Shown: positions 1 to 5,977 of the stretch, piece after piece | Position numbering within the stretch: position 1 is the first letter of the stretch | How the letters are laid out: each line of letters begins with the position of its first letter | Assembly: GCA_028067895.1 (NCBI GenBank) | Contig: JAPTUI010000175.1 | Location: forward strand, 1 to 10,034 | Source of the DNA: Pseudomonadota bacterium | GTDB lineage: Bacteria; Pseudomonadota; Gammaproteobacteria; Steroidobacterales; Steroidobacteraceae | Length of the DNA: 10,034 nt | Direction: 5' to 3' | Made by a program: the position numbers and the translations under genes | Notes under the pieces: model-generated | What the model saw: only the letters and a program-made list of their open reading frames with translations | What the model was told of the DNA's origin: nothing | The model's database searches: none

Positions 1-53
1 TGTTAGGCACGCCGCCAGCGTTCAATCTGAGCCAGGATCAAACTCTTCACTTG
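1..53 (-). rRNA. rrs: 16S ribosomal RNA, 5' end (partial)
   Basis: The reverse complement of 27-46 is the universal bacterial 27F site (AGAGTTTGATCCTGGCTCAG). It is followed by the conserved ATTGAACGCTGGCGGC block and a GTGCCTAACA stretch typical of Proteobacteria. In E. coli the 27F site starts at 16S base 8, so the mature 5' end should be near position 53. Only about the first 53 bases of the gene are in the window; the rest of the rRNA operon lies beyond position 1. The exact mature end is inferred from E. coli numbering. Confidence 0.97.
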
Positions 54-86
54 AAGATATCGAGAATCAACAAAGTCAGAGTAAAT

Positions 87-120
87 CCAAAATGGCTCCA
101 GTTACTGCTGGACATTTTGG
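87..120 (-). other. Leader RNA hairpin
   Basis: An 8-bp perfect arm (CCAAAATG at 87-94 with CATTTTGG at 113-120) encloses a second 4-bp stem (CCAG at 98-101 with CTGG at 108-111). The internal loop is asymmetric (3 against 1 base) and the terminal loop is 6 bases. It lies about 35 bases upstream of the mature 16S end, inside the pre-16S leader. A role in rRNA folding or processing is likely but inferred. It has no T-tract, and termination here would make no sense. Confidence 0.7.
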
Positions 121-137
121 TCACTCGGTCTTAGCGC

Positions 138-150
138 CAAAGGCTCTTTG
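138..150 (-). other. Small leader hairpin
   Basis: A 5-bp inverted repeat (CAAAG at 138-142 and CTTTG at 146-150) with a 3-base loop lies just downstream, in transcription order, of the boxC-like element. It is short and could be chance, but its place in the conserved antitermination leader makes a real RNA structure plausible. Confidence 0.4.
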
Positions 151-159
151 ACACGAGTC

Positions 160-167
160 CCCACACA
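160..167 (-). promoter_or_regulatory. boxC-like element of rRNA leader
   Basis: The minus strand reads TGTGTGGG followed by GACTCG. This closely matches the E. coli rrn leader segment TGTGTGGGCACTCG that lies downstream of boxA. Together with boxA this is part of the Nus-factor antitermination and leader-folding region. The assignment rests on comparison with remembered E. coli leaders. Confidence 0.7.
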
Positions 168-181
168 AATTACCTGCCAAA

Positions 182-194
182 CTTTTAAAGATCG
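182..194 (-). promoter_or_regulatory. boxA antitermination element
   Basis: The minus strand reads CGATCTTTAAAAG, close to the E. coli rrn boxA TGCTCTTTAACA. The order is the same as in E. coli: boxA, then a short spacer, then the boxC-like TGTGTGGG at 160-167. In the known system NusB and S10 bind boxA in the nascent RNA and prevent premature Rho termination of the untranslated rRNA transcript. Confidence 0.75.
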
Positions 195-259
195 GCTGTG
201 CGGCTGGCACACAGCGCTTCGAGTGAATCGCTTCGCTTTCGCTAGCGCCTTCGCTCTCG

Positions 260-279
260 AAGGGGCGGGCAGTATATCC
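260..279. repeat. Direct repeat, copy 1 (P2 core)
   Basis: This 20-base block matches 361-380 at 18 of 20 positions and covers the -10 box, discriminator and start region of P2. The two copies are exactly 101 bases apart. The match shows either a duplicated core promoter or strong selection on both start regions. Confidence 0.8.
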
Positions 280-298
280 ATCGTTTCGCGCCCGTCAA
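271..298 (-). promoter_or_regulatory. rRNA promoter P2
   Basis: The minus strand has a -35 box TTGACG (293-298), a 16-base spacer and a -10 box TATACT (271-276). A GC-rich discriminator GCCCGCC follows directly. Predicted transcription start is near 264. It is almost a copy of P1 about 100 bases upstream. Tandem P1/P2 promoters are normal for proteobacterial rRNA operons. A GC-rich discriminator is the hallmark of ppGpp/DksA-sensitive rRNA promoters in E. coli; stringent control here is inferred. Confidence 0.8.
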
Positions 299-360
299 CC
301 TTCTTTTTCGTCGCTTCCTGCGGCGCCCTTCGCGACGTTCGGCGCGAGGCCTTCCGTTGC

Positions 361-380
361 AAGGGGCGCGCAGTATAGCC
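361..380. repeat. Direct repeat, copy 2 (P1 core)
   Basis: Partner of the block at 260-279, with 18 of 20 bases identical. It covers the P1 -10 box, discriminator and start region. The differences are one base in the discriminator (C for G) and one just upstream of the -10 box (G for T on the plus strand). Confidence 0.8.
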
Positions 381-399
381 CTGATTGAGGGCTTGTCAA
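372..399 (-). promoter_or_regulatory. rRNA promoter P1
   Basis: The minus strand has a perfect -35 box TTGACA (394-399), a 16-base spacer and a -10 box TATACT (372-377), followed by the GC-rich discriminator GCGCGCC. Predicted start is near 365. This is the strongest promoter-like sequence in the window. The 16-base spacer and GCGC discriminator are typical of growth-rate-regulated rRNA promoters. A modestly AT-rich stretch just upstream of the -35 could act as a weak UP element. It lies about 145 bases beyond the tyrS stop, so the rRNA operon is probably transcribed independently of tyrS. Confidence 0.88.
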
Positions 400-450
400 C
401 GCATTGCAATCATTTCGTGCGTGAGGCGCCCCCCAGCACGCGTCGCAGGG

Positions 451-484
451 GCTCAAAATTCATTTGAATCATATGCTTATGATT
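451..484. promoter_or_regulatory. AT-rich palindromes upstream of P1; possible Fis-type site
   Basis: Two overlapping inverted repeats sit in an AT-rich island within GC-rich DNA. One is ATTCA-TT-TGAAT (458-469), the other AATCATA-TGCT-TATGATT (467-484), a perfect 7-bp arm with a 4-base loop. The first half of 451-465 (GCTCAAAAT) fits one half of the degenerate E. coli Fis consensus, but the other half fits poorly. The patch is centred about 90-115 bases upstream of the P1 start, where E. coli rRNA promoters carry Fis sites. A regulator-binding or DNA-bending role is inferred. Confidence 0.4.
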
Positions 485-544
485 GCGGAACGCCCCTCTT
501 TCCAACCCTGCGGCGCACCCGGAAGCGTCGCGGCACGGCCCGCT

Positions 545-1750
545 TCAGCCAGCAAGCTCGAGCTTGATCCGGGCGAAGCGCTTCGAGCCGAGCTGCACCA
601 CCGCATCCGTGCCGGCTTTCAGCGTCATGTCGCGGTCGGTGACGCGCTCGCCGTCGATGCGCACTGCGCCCTCGCCTATTTTTCGCGTCGCTTCGGAGGT
701 GCTGGTCACGAAACCGGCCGCCTTCAACAGGTGGGGCAGACGAATGCCCTCGGGGGGCACGCTCAATACCTGGGGCGTGAGGTTCGCAGGTACGGCCCGC
801 TCGCTGACACGCAGCAGGAATTCCCGATGCGCCTGCTCGGCGGCGCCGGCGCCGTGGAAGCGCGCCACCAACTCCTGCGCAAGCTCGAGCTTGACGTCAC
901 GCGGGTTGCGCCCGTCCGTCACCGCCTGACGCAGCGCCGCCACTTCGGCCAGCGGCCGAAATGACAATAACTCGTAGTAACGCCACATCAGGGTGTCTGA
1001 AATTGACATGACTTTGCCGAACATGTCCGCAGGCGGCTCGGCGATTCCAATGTAATTCCCGAGGGATTTCGACATCTTGTTGACGCCGTCGATGCCCTCG
1101 AGGAGCGGCACGGTGAGCACGACCTGCGGTTCCTGGCCGTAGGCGCTCTGCAGTTGACGACCCACCAGCAGATTGAACTTCTGATCGGTCCCGCCGAGTT
1201 CGACATCGGCACGCAGCGCCACCGAGTCGTACCCCTGAGCGAGCGGATAGAGAAACTCGTGGATCGCGATCGGCTGGCCGCTCTTGTAACGCTTGGCGAA
1301 ATCGTCGCGCTCGAGCATGCGCGCCACGGTGTACTGGGCGGTCAGCCGTACGAAATCGGCCGCCGAGAGGCTCGAGAGCCACCGCGAGTTGAATTCGACC
1401 CGGGTGCGCTCGGGGTCCAGGATCTTGAATACCTGCTGCTCGTACGTACGGGCATTCGCCTGCACTTCTTCGGGGGTGAGCGGCGGACGGGTCTGGTTGC
1501 GTCCGGTCGGGTCACCGATCAGCCCGGTGAAATCCCCGATCAGGAAGATCACCTCGTGACCGAATTGCTGAAACTGGCGCATCTTGTTCAGCAACACGGT
1601 GTGCCCGAGATGCAGATCCGGGGCGGTCGGGTCGAATCCCGCCTTGACGCGCAGCGGCACGCCGCGGCGCAGCTTGCGGGTCAGGTCGGCCGCGAGCAGC
1701 ACCTCCTGGGCGCCGCGTTCGAGTTCGGGCAACTGTTCATCGGGAGTCAT
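545..1750 (-). CDS. tyrS: Tyrosyl-tRNA synthetase
   Basis: Cytoplasmic class I aminoacyl-tRNA synthetase that activates tyrosine with ATP and charges tRNA-Tyr. The 401-residue protein shows the class I signature HLGH (residues 47-50) after an AGFDPTAPDL run, the IGDFTGLIGDPTGR segment (71-84), and KMSKS (225-229). A C-terminal S4-like RNA-binding domain covers about residues 335-400, ending IKLELAG. Length and sequence fit the roughly 400-residue TyrRS type seen in Pseudomonas and Haemophilus. I chose the ATG at 1750 because the conserved protein starts there; an in-frame extension to 1861 is compositionally odd and runs into the ppk start region. No strong Shine-Dalgarno is visible. The gene reads towards the rRNA operon, and no clear intrinsic terminator is seen between them. 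Confidence 0.97.
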   Translation of the reverse strand: MTPDEQLPELERGAQEVLLAADLTRKLRRGVPLRVKAGFDPTAPDLHLGHTVLLNKMRQFQQFGHEVIFLIGDFTGLIGDPTGRNQTRPPLTPEEVQANARTYEQQVFKILDPERTRVEFNSRWLSSLSAADFVRLTAQYTVARMLERDDFAKRYKSGQPIAIHEFLYPLAQGYDSVALRADVELGGTDQKFNLLVGRQLQSAYGQEPQVVLTVPLLEGIDGVNKMSKSLGNYIGIAEPPADMFGKVMSISDTLMWRYYELLSFRPLAEVAALRQAVTDGRNPRDVKLELAQELVARFHGAGAAEQAHREFLLRVSERAVPANLTPQVLSVPPEGIRLPHLLKAAGFVTSTSEATRKIGEGAVRIDGERVTDRDMTLKAGTDAVVQLGSKRFARIKLELAG

Positions 1751-1802
1751 GGGCGTTTTTAAGGCTATCCAGGTCGCGCGGGCCCGCTCGGCCGCAGCGC
1801 CA

Positions 1803-1832
1803 AGTGTATGCGAACCGGCGTGGCAGCTGGAA
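1803..1832 (-). promoter_or_regulatory. Possible tyrS promoter (weak)
   Basis: A -10-like TACACT (minus strand, 1803-1808) lies about 52 bases upstream of the tyrS ATG. The best -35 candidate 18 bases upstream (TTCCAG, 1827-1832) is poor. It is listed because the 145-base gap between tyrS and ppk must hold divergent promoters. I see no T-box or other obvious tyrosine-responsive leader. Confidence 0.25.
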
Positions 1833-1879
1833 TCGAGCCGAATACCTCGGGGGACGGGCATGCGCCTGACGTCGAACTC

Positions 1880-1888
1880 TGGTTTACT
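1880..1888 (+). promoter_or_regulatory. Possible extended -10 promoter of ppk
   Basis: TGG followed by TTTACT (1883-1888) resembles an extended -10 element. It lies 7 bases before the ATG at 1896, so transcription would start at or one base before the start codon. No convincing -35 box is seen upstream at normal spacing. If real, it fixes the ppk start at 1896 and makes the mRNA leaderless or nearly so. Confidence 0.35.
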
Positions 1889-1895
1889 TCAGGCC

Positions 1896-3983
1896 ATGGA
1901 CGCTCAGGATCTTAAGTCGCCGCAGCTGTACATCAACCGCGAGCTGTCGCTGCTGGAGTTCAACCAAAGGGTGCTCGCCCAGGCCTGCGACGAATCGGTG
2001 CCGCTGCTCGAGCGGCTGCGCTTCCTATGCATCGCCTCGGGCAATCTCGATGAATTCTTCGAGATCCGGGTGGCGGGACTGAAGCAGCTGCAGGAGCTCG
2101 GTTCGGGACTGGCCACCGCCGACGGTCTCTCGATCGAGGAACTGCTCGACGCGATCCACACCCGCGCCGAGCGCCTGGTCGCCGAGCAGTACCGCTGCCT
2201 CAACGAGATGCTGCTGCCGGGGCTTGCGGACCAGGACATACTGCTGCTCTCGCACAGCGACTGGACGGCGACGGCACACGAGTGGCTCGGACGCTATTTC
2301 GAGCATGAGGTCGAGCCGGTGCTCAGTCCGCTCGGCCTCGACCCCGCCCGCCCCTTCCCCCGGATCCAGAACAAGAGTCTGAATTTCATCGTCCGGCTGG
2401 AGGGCCGCGATGCGTTCGGCCGCGACAGCGAGCTGGCGATCGTACAGGCGCCGCGCTCGCTGCCGCGCGTCGTGCCGGTCCCCGGCGAGGGCTCGCAGCG
2501 TCTGCTGGTGTTGCTCACCGGCATCGTGCAGGCATTCGTGCAACGGCTGTTCGCCGGCATCCGCGTACTCGGTTGCTACCAGTTCCGCCTCACGCGCAAC
2601 AGCGACCTGTTCGTCGACGAGGAGGAGATCGACGATCTGCGCCGCGCACTCGAAGGCGAACTCGCACACCGGCGCTACGGCGCGGCGGTACGGCTGGAGA
2701 CCTCGAGCGACTGCCCACACGACATCGTGCAGTTCCTGCAGCGTCAGTTCGCACTCGGGGAGCTCGACACCTACCGCATGCCCGGGCCGGTCAATCTCAA
2801 CCGCCTCTCGGCGGCCTACGACCTGGTACCGCGCTCCGACCTGAAATACCCGGCGTTCACACCAGGATTGCCGCGGCGGCTCGCCGGCGGTGCCGACCTG
2901 TTCGCCGCGATCGGCCAGAAGGACCTGCTGCTGCATCACCCGTATCAGAGCTTCGCCCCGGTGATGGATTTTCTGCGCCAGGCGGCTGCCGATCCACAGG
3001 TGCTCGCGATCAAGCAGACGCTCTATCGCACCGGCAGCGACTCCCCGATCGTCGATGCGCTGGTGGCCGCGGCCAACGCCGGCAAGGACGTCACGGTCAT
3101 CATCGAGCTGCGGGCCCGCTTCGACGAAGAGGCCAACATCGAACTGTCGAACCGGCTGCAGGAAGCCGGCGCGCACGTGATGTACGGGGTGGTCGGCTAC
3201 AAGACGCACGCCAAGCTCGCCCTGGTGGTGCGGCGCGAACCCGGCGGCATCCGCCGCTACTGCCACCTCGGCACCGGCAACTATCACCCGCGCACCGCCC
3301 GCCAATACACCGACTACGGGCTGTTCACCTGCCGCGACGAGGTGGGCCAGGACGTGCACGAACTGTTCCTCGAGCTCACCAGCCTGACGCGCACGCCGCG
3401 CCTGGCCTGTCTGGTGCAGTCCCCGTTCGGCCTGCACGAGGCGATGCTCGCCAAGATCGAACGCGAGGCCGAGCATGCCCGCGCGGGCCGGCCGGCCCGG
3501 ATCATCGCCAAGATGAATGCGCTCGTCGAGCAGCAGACCATCGAGGCGCTGTATCGTGCCTCGCGCGCCGGAGTGCGCATCGAGCTGATCGTACGTGGCG
3601 TATGCGCACTGCGCCCCGGCGTGGCCGGCGTATCGGATAACATCGAGGTGCGCTCCATCGTCGGGCGCTTTCTCGAGCACTCGCGCGTGTTCTACTTCGA
3701 GAACGGCGGCACGAGCGAGATGTACCTGTCGAGCGCCGACTGGATGGAGCGCAATTTCTTCCACCGCATCGAGGTGGCGTTTCCGGTCGAACGGCCTTCG
3801 CACCGCCAACGCATTCTCGATGATCTCTCACTCGCGCTCGCCGACACCGCACAGGCTTGGCGGCTGCGGCCGGACGGCTGCTACGAACGGGTCAGCGGCA
3901 CCGAGTCACCACGCATCAGCCTGCAGGGCGAACTCCTGGCGCGCAACGCCGCCGGGACGCTGTTCGGCGCCTCGGGGTCCTAA
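1896..3983 (+). CDS. ppk: Polyphosphate kinase 1
   Basis: Reversibly polymerises the gamma-phosphate of ATP into inorganic polyphosphate. The 695-residue protein is close in length to E. coli PPK (688) and carries all the key residues. These are Asn50 in GNLDEFF (ATP contact), Arg378 in LYRTGSDSP and Arg408 in LRARFDEEANIE (Mg/phosphate contacts), the phosphorylated His438 in YKTHAKLALV, and His457 in CHLGTGNYHPRTA. The layout is the usual one: helical N-domain, head domain, then two phospholipase-D-like C domains from about residue 335 on. I prefer the ATG at 1896 because the protein then begins just before the conserved LYINRELSLLEFNQRVL. An upstream in-frame ATG at 1860 has a better Shine-Dalgarno (GGGGGA) and would add 12 residues. 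The gene is divergent from tyrS and convergent with ppx. Confidence 0.97.
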   Translation: MDAQDLKSPQLYINRELSLLEFNQRVLAQACDESVPLLERLRFLCIASGNLDEFFEIRVAGLKQLQELGSGLATADGLSIEELLDAIHTRAERLVAEQYRCLNEMLLPGLADQDILLLSHSDWTATAHEWLGRYFEHEVEPVLSPLGLDPARPFPRIQNKSLNFIVRLEGRDAFGRDSELAIVQAPRSLPRVVPVPGEGSQRLLVLLTGIVQAFVQRLFAGIRVLGCYQFRLTRNSDLFVDEEEIDDLRRALEGELAHRRYGAAVRLETSSDCPHDIVQFLQRQFALGELDTYRMPGPVNLNRLSAAYDLVPRSDLKYPAFTPGLPRRLAGGADLFAAIGQKDLLLHHPYQSFAPVMDFLRQAAADPQVLAIKQTLYRTGSDSPIVDALVAAANAGKDVTVIIELRARFDEEANIELSNRLQEAGAHVMYGVVGYKTHAKLALVVRREPGGIRRYCHLGTGNYHPRTARQYTDYGLFTCRDEVGQDVHELFLELTSLTRTPRLACLVQSPFGLHEAMLAKIEREAEHARAGRPARIIAKMNALVEQQTIEALYRASRAGVRIELIVRGVCALRPGVAGVSDNIEVRSIVGRFLEHSRVFYFENGGTSEMYLSSADWMERNFFHRIEVAFPVERPSHRQRILDDLSLALADTAQAWRLRPDGCYERVSGTESPRISLQGELLARNAAGTLFGASGS

Positions 3984-3996
3984 GCGCCGAGGCGCT
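3983..3996. other. GC palindrome at ppk/ppx junction
   Basis: The perfect inverted repeat AGCGCC-GA-GGCGCT starts at the last base of the ppk stop codon and ends at the first base of the ppx stop. It fills the 12-base gap between the convergent genes. An RNA hairpin would have a stem of about 5 bp and a 4-base loop on either strand. With no T-tract it is not a classical intrinsic terminator, but it may help end or stabilise both transcripts. Confidence 0.4.
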
Positions 3997-5552
3997 CAGC
4001 GCCGTCCGGCGACGAGGCGCAGGTGCACGCCGGCGGCGCGCAGGTACTGCACCTCTTGGTGCAGATCCGCTGCGGTGAGCGGGTGGGCCGCGAGCCAGCG
4101 AGCCGGAAACGCCAGCCGCAGCGACTTCGGGCCAGCGCTAAGGCGGATCGGCGGCAGTGTGCCGGGCTCCCGTCCGCGGTGCAGCAGCACCGCGAGCCGC
4201 AGCAGCACGATCAGGTAGAGCGCATCCCGATCCCAGGGCGGCACGAGTTCAACGAGTCCCTCGGCGATGAGTTTGCGCCGGTGCGCCCCGACCAGACGGG
4301 CGAGCAGACTCTGCTCACCACGGGAAAACCCCGGCATGTCCGCGTTCTCGAGCAGGTACGCGCCGTGGCGGTGATAGCCGCTGTGCGCCACATCGAGGCC
4401 GATCTCATGCAGCCGCGCCGCCCACTTCAACGCGAGCTGCGCACTCGGCACTGCGCGCAGTTTCCACCCCGCACGGGCCGTGCCCAGAAATTTCAGCGCC
4501 GTCGCCGCGACGCGCTCGGCTTGCTCGATATCGACGTGATAGCGCAGCTGCATGCTGCGCACGGTGCGCTCGCGGGCATCCTCCTCCGTGTTGCGCCCGA
4601 TCATGTCGTAGAGCAAGCCCTCACGCAGTGCACCGTCGGCGATGCGCATCTCCTTCACCCCGAGCGCCGCAAACACTTCGGCGAGGATGGCCAGCCCCCC
4701 GGGAAACACGGGGCGGCGATCGTCGGTCACCGCCGCGAACTCCAGGGCACGGACGTGGCCGGCGGCGACCACCGCCGCGACCAGCCGCTCGAGTCCCCGG
4801 GCCGTGATGAGCGCAGCGCCGGGCAGCAGCTCGCGCAGCGCCTCGCCGATGGCGCGCACGGTGCCTGAACTGCCCGCGCAGTACTGCCAGCCGCGCCGGC
4901 GGAACGCGCTGCGCAGCGGCGCGAGCTGCGCCCGCGCGGCGAGTCGGGCCGCCGCCATACGTTTGGCGGAAATCTTGCCGTCGCCGAAGAACCGCTCGCT
5001 CACCACCACGCAGCCGACCCGCAGACTCTCCAGTTCGAGCGGGCGGAGCCCTTCGCCGATGATCATCTCGGTGCTGCCGCCGCCGATGTCGATGATCAGG
5101 CGCCGCCCCGGCAGACGCGGCAGGTTGGCCGCAACGCCCGCATAGATCAGACGGGCCTCTTCGCGGCCGGAGATGATCTCGATGGGATGCCCGAGCGCTT
5201 CGCGGGCGCGGGAGAGAAACCAGTGTTTGCGGTGGGCCAGGCGCAACGCGCTGGTGCCGACGGCCCGCACGCTGCCGGCGCGCATGGCCCGCAGGCGCTG
5301 CCCGAACCGCTGCAGGCAGGCGATCGCCCGTTCGGCGACCGCCGGATCAATCTCGCCGTTCTCCTCGACACCGGAGGCGAGCCGCACCATTTCGCGCAGC
5401 CGATCGATGATGACCAGCTGGCCGTGCGAATAGCGCGCCACGACCATGTGGAAGCTGTTCGAGCCCAGATCCACCGCCGCCAGCACATCGGGGCGGGATC
5501 GTGCAGCGCGGCGAGGCGTACGGGTTGCGCGGGAGGCGGCCGGTCGTCGCAC
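3996..5552 (-). CDS. ppx: Exopolyphosphatase (Ppx/GppA family)
   Basis: Removes terminal phosphates from polyphosphate; the family also includes pppGpp phosphohydrolases. The 518-residue length is near E. coli Ppx (513). It has the two ASKHA phosphate-binding motifs, AVDLGSNSFHM (26-36) and IDIGGGSTE (154-162), and the catalytic-glutamate segment ISGREEARLIY (127-137). The C-terminal HD-like half carries LHEIGLDVAHSGYHRHGAY and DMPGF, which match Ppx better than the shorter GppA forms. The start codon is GTG, 16 bases after the erpA stop, with no clear Shine-Dalgarno. The first 20 residues are Arg-rich and may not all be real. It is the last gene of the tyrA-to-ppx run and converges on ppk, so synthesis and degradation of polyphosphate are transcribed separately. 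Confidence 0.95.
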   Translation of the reverse strand: MRRPAASRATRTPRRAARSRPDVLAAVDLGSNSFHMVVARYSHGQLVIIDRLREMVRLASGVEENGEIDPAVAERAIACLQRFGQRLRAMRAGSVRAVGTSALRLAHRKHWFLSRAREALGHPIEIISGREEARLIYAGVAANLPRLPGRRLIIDIGGGSTEMIIGEGLRPLELESLRVGCVVVSERFFGDGKISAKRMAAARLAARAQLAPLRSAFRRRGWQYCAGSSGTVRAIGEALRELLPGAALITARGLERLVAAVVAAGHVRALEFAAVTDDRRPVFPGGLAILAEVFAALGVKEMRIADGALREGLLYDMIGRNTEEDARERTVRSMQLRYHVDIEQAERVAATALKFLGTARAGWKLRAVPSAQLALKWAARLHEIGLDVAHSGYHRHGAYLLENADMPGFSRGEQSLLARLVGAHRRKLIAEGLVELVPPWDRDALYLIVLLRLAVLLHRGREPGTLPPIRLSAGPKSLRLAFPARWLAAHPLTAADLHQEVQYLRAAGVHLRLVAGRR

Positions 5553-5568
5553 GCGGCTGGGCGCCCGC

Positions 5569-5922
5569 TCAGGCGGCGAACGAGGAGCCGCAGCCGCAGG
5601 TGGTCGTGGCGTTGGGGTTGCGGATGACGAACTGCGCGCCCTCGAGACCCTCGCGGTAGTCGATCTCCGCGCCCATCAAGTACTGCACGCTCATCGGGTC
5701 GACGAGCAGCTTCACGCCCTGATTCTCGATGCAGGTGTCCCCGTCCTGAACCTGCTCATCGAACTCGAAGCCGTACTGCAGGCCAGAGCAGCCCCCCCCC
5801 TGCACGAACACGCGCAGCATCAGGTTCGGGTTGCCCTCGCCGCGGATCAGGTCTTCGACCTTGCGTGCAGCCGCGTCGGTGAAAATCAAAGCAGCATCGG
5901 AAGTGACGTCGGTGGTATTCAT
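5569..5922 (-). CDS. erpA: A-type iron-sulfur carrier protein ErpA
   Basis: A small cytoplasmic carrier that passes Fe-S clusters to apoproteins; in E. coli it is essential, with isoprenoid enzymes IspG/IspH among its clients. The 117-residue protein shows the three cluster cysteines, Cys45 in GGGCSGLQYGF and Cys109/Cys111 in TTCGCGSSF. It also has the ErpA-like segments NPNLMLRVFV, VDPMSVQYLMGA and DYREGLEGAQF. One further cysteine (Cys64) is not a family ligand. I chose the ATG at 5922; an in-frame TTG six bases upstream lies inside the predicted initiation region. There is no Shine-Dalgarno, and a good promoter sits directly upstream. It is followed by ppx and preceded by the DUF6776-like gene 55 bases away. 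Confidence 0.96.
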   Translation of the reverse strand: MNTTDVTSDAALIFTDAAARKVEDLIRGEGNPNLMLRVFVQGGGCSGLQYGFEFDEQVQDGDTCIENQGVKLLVDPMSVQYLMGAEIDYREGLEGAQFVIRNPNATTTCGCGSSFAA

Positions 5923-5928
5923 GCGCAA

Positions 5929-5957
5929 AGTCTAGGAGCAGCGCGCGTCCAGGTCAA
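5929..5957 (-). promoter_or_regulatory. erpA promoter
   Basis: The minus strand has TTGACC (-35, 5952-5957), a 17-base spacer and TAGACT (-10, 5929-5934). Only six bases separate the -10 box from the ATG at 5922, so the predicted +1 is the A of the start codon. It lies in the 55-base gap after the DUF6776-like gene, so erpA and ppx can be transcribed apart from tyrA and rppH. I see no clear IscR-type site, though the gap is short. Confidence 0.65.
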
Positions 5958-5977
5958 AGATCCGCCGCCGGCGCTCC

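Larger units (their letters stand above)
54..365 (-). other. rRNA operon leader (pre-16S 5' leader)
   Basis: This is the transcribed spacer between promoter P1 and the 16S gene. It contains the second promoter P2, a boxA/boxC-like antitermination segment and local hairpins, all listed separately. The stretch near the 16S gene is more AT-rich than the genes around it. Short open frames here are not believable as genes: they cross the promoter and antitermination signals. The region should pair with sequence downstream of 16S to form the RNase III processing stem, but that partner is outside the window. Confidence 0.85.

Noticed and set aside
102..378. Small overlapping open frames in the rRNA leader on both strands
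   Set aside because: They cover boxA, boxC, P2 and part of the P1 region. The translations are basic and low-complexity, with no ribosome binding site.
485..544. Intrinsic terminator downstream of tyrS
   Set aside because: Only short GC stems without a T-run were found on the minus strand.
1751..1861. N-terminal extension of tyrS to 1861
   Set aside because: The added 37 residues are not part of the TyrRS family N-terminus and would overlap the ppk start region and the tyrS promoter area.
2025..3809. 594-residue open frame on the minus strand opposite ppk
   Set aside because: It lies wholly antisense to a clearly conserved gene, its product is low-complexity and matches no family I know, and long antisense frames are expected in GC-rich genes.
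1896..5552. Functional unit linking polyphosphate genes to the nearby rRNA operon through ppGpp
   Set aside because: Proximity alone is no evidence: tyrS separates them, strands differ, and ppk/ppx are not co-transcribed with each other or with the rRNA operon.
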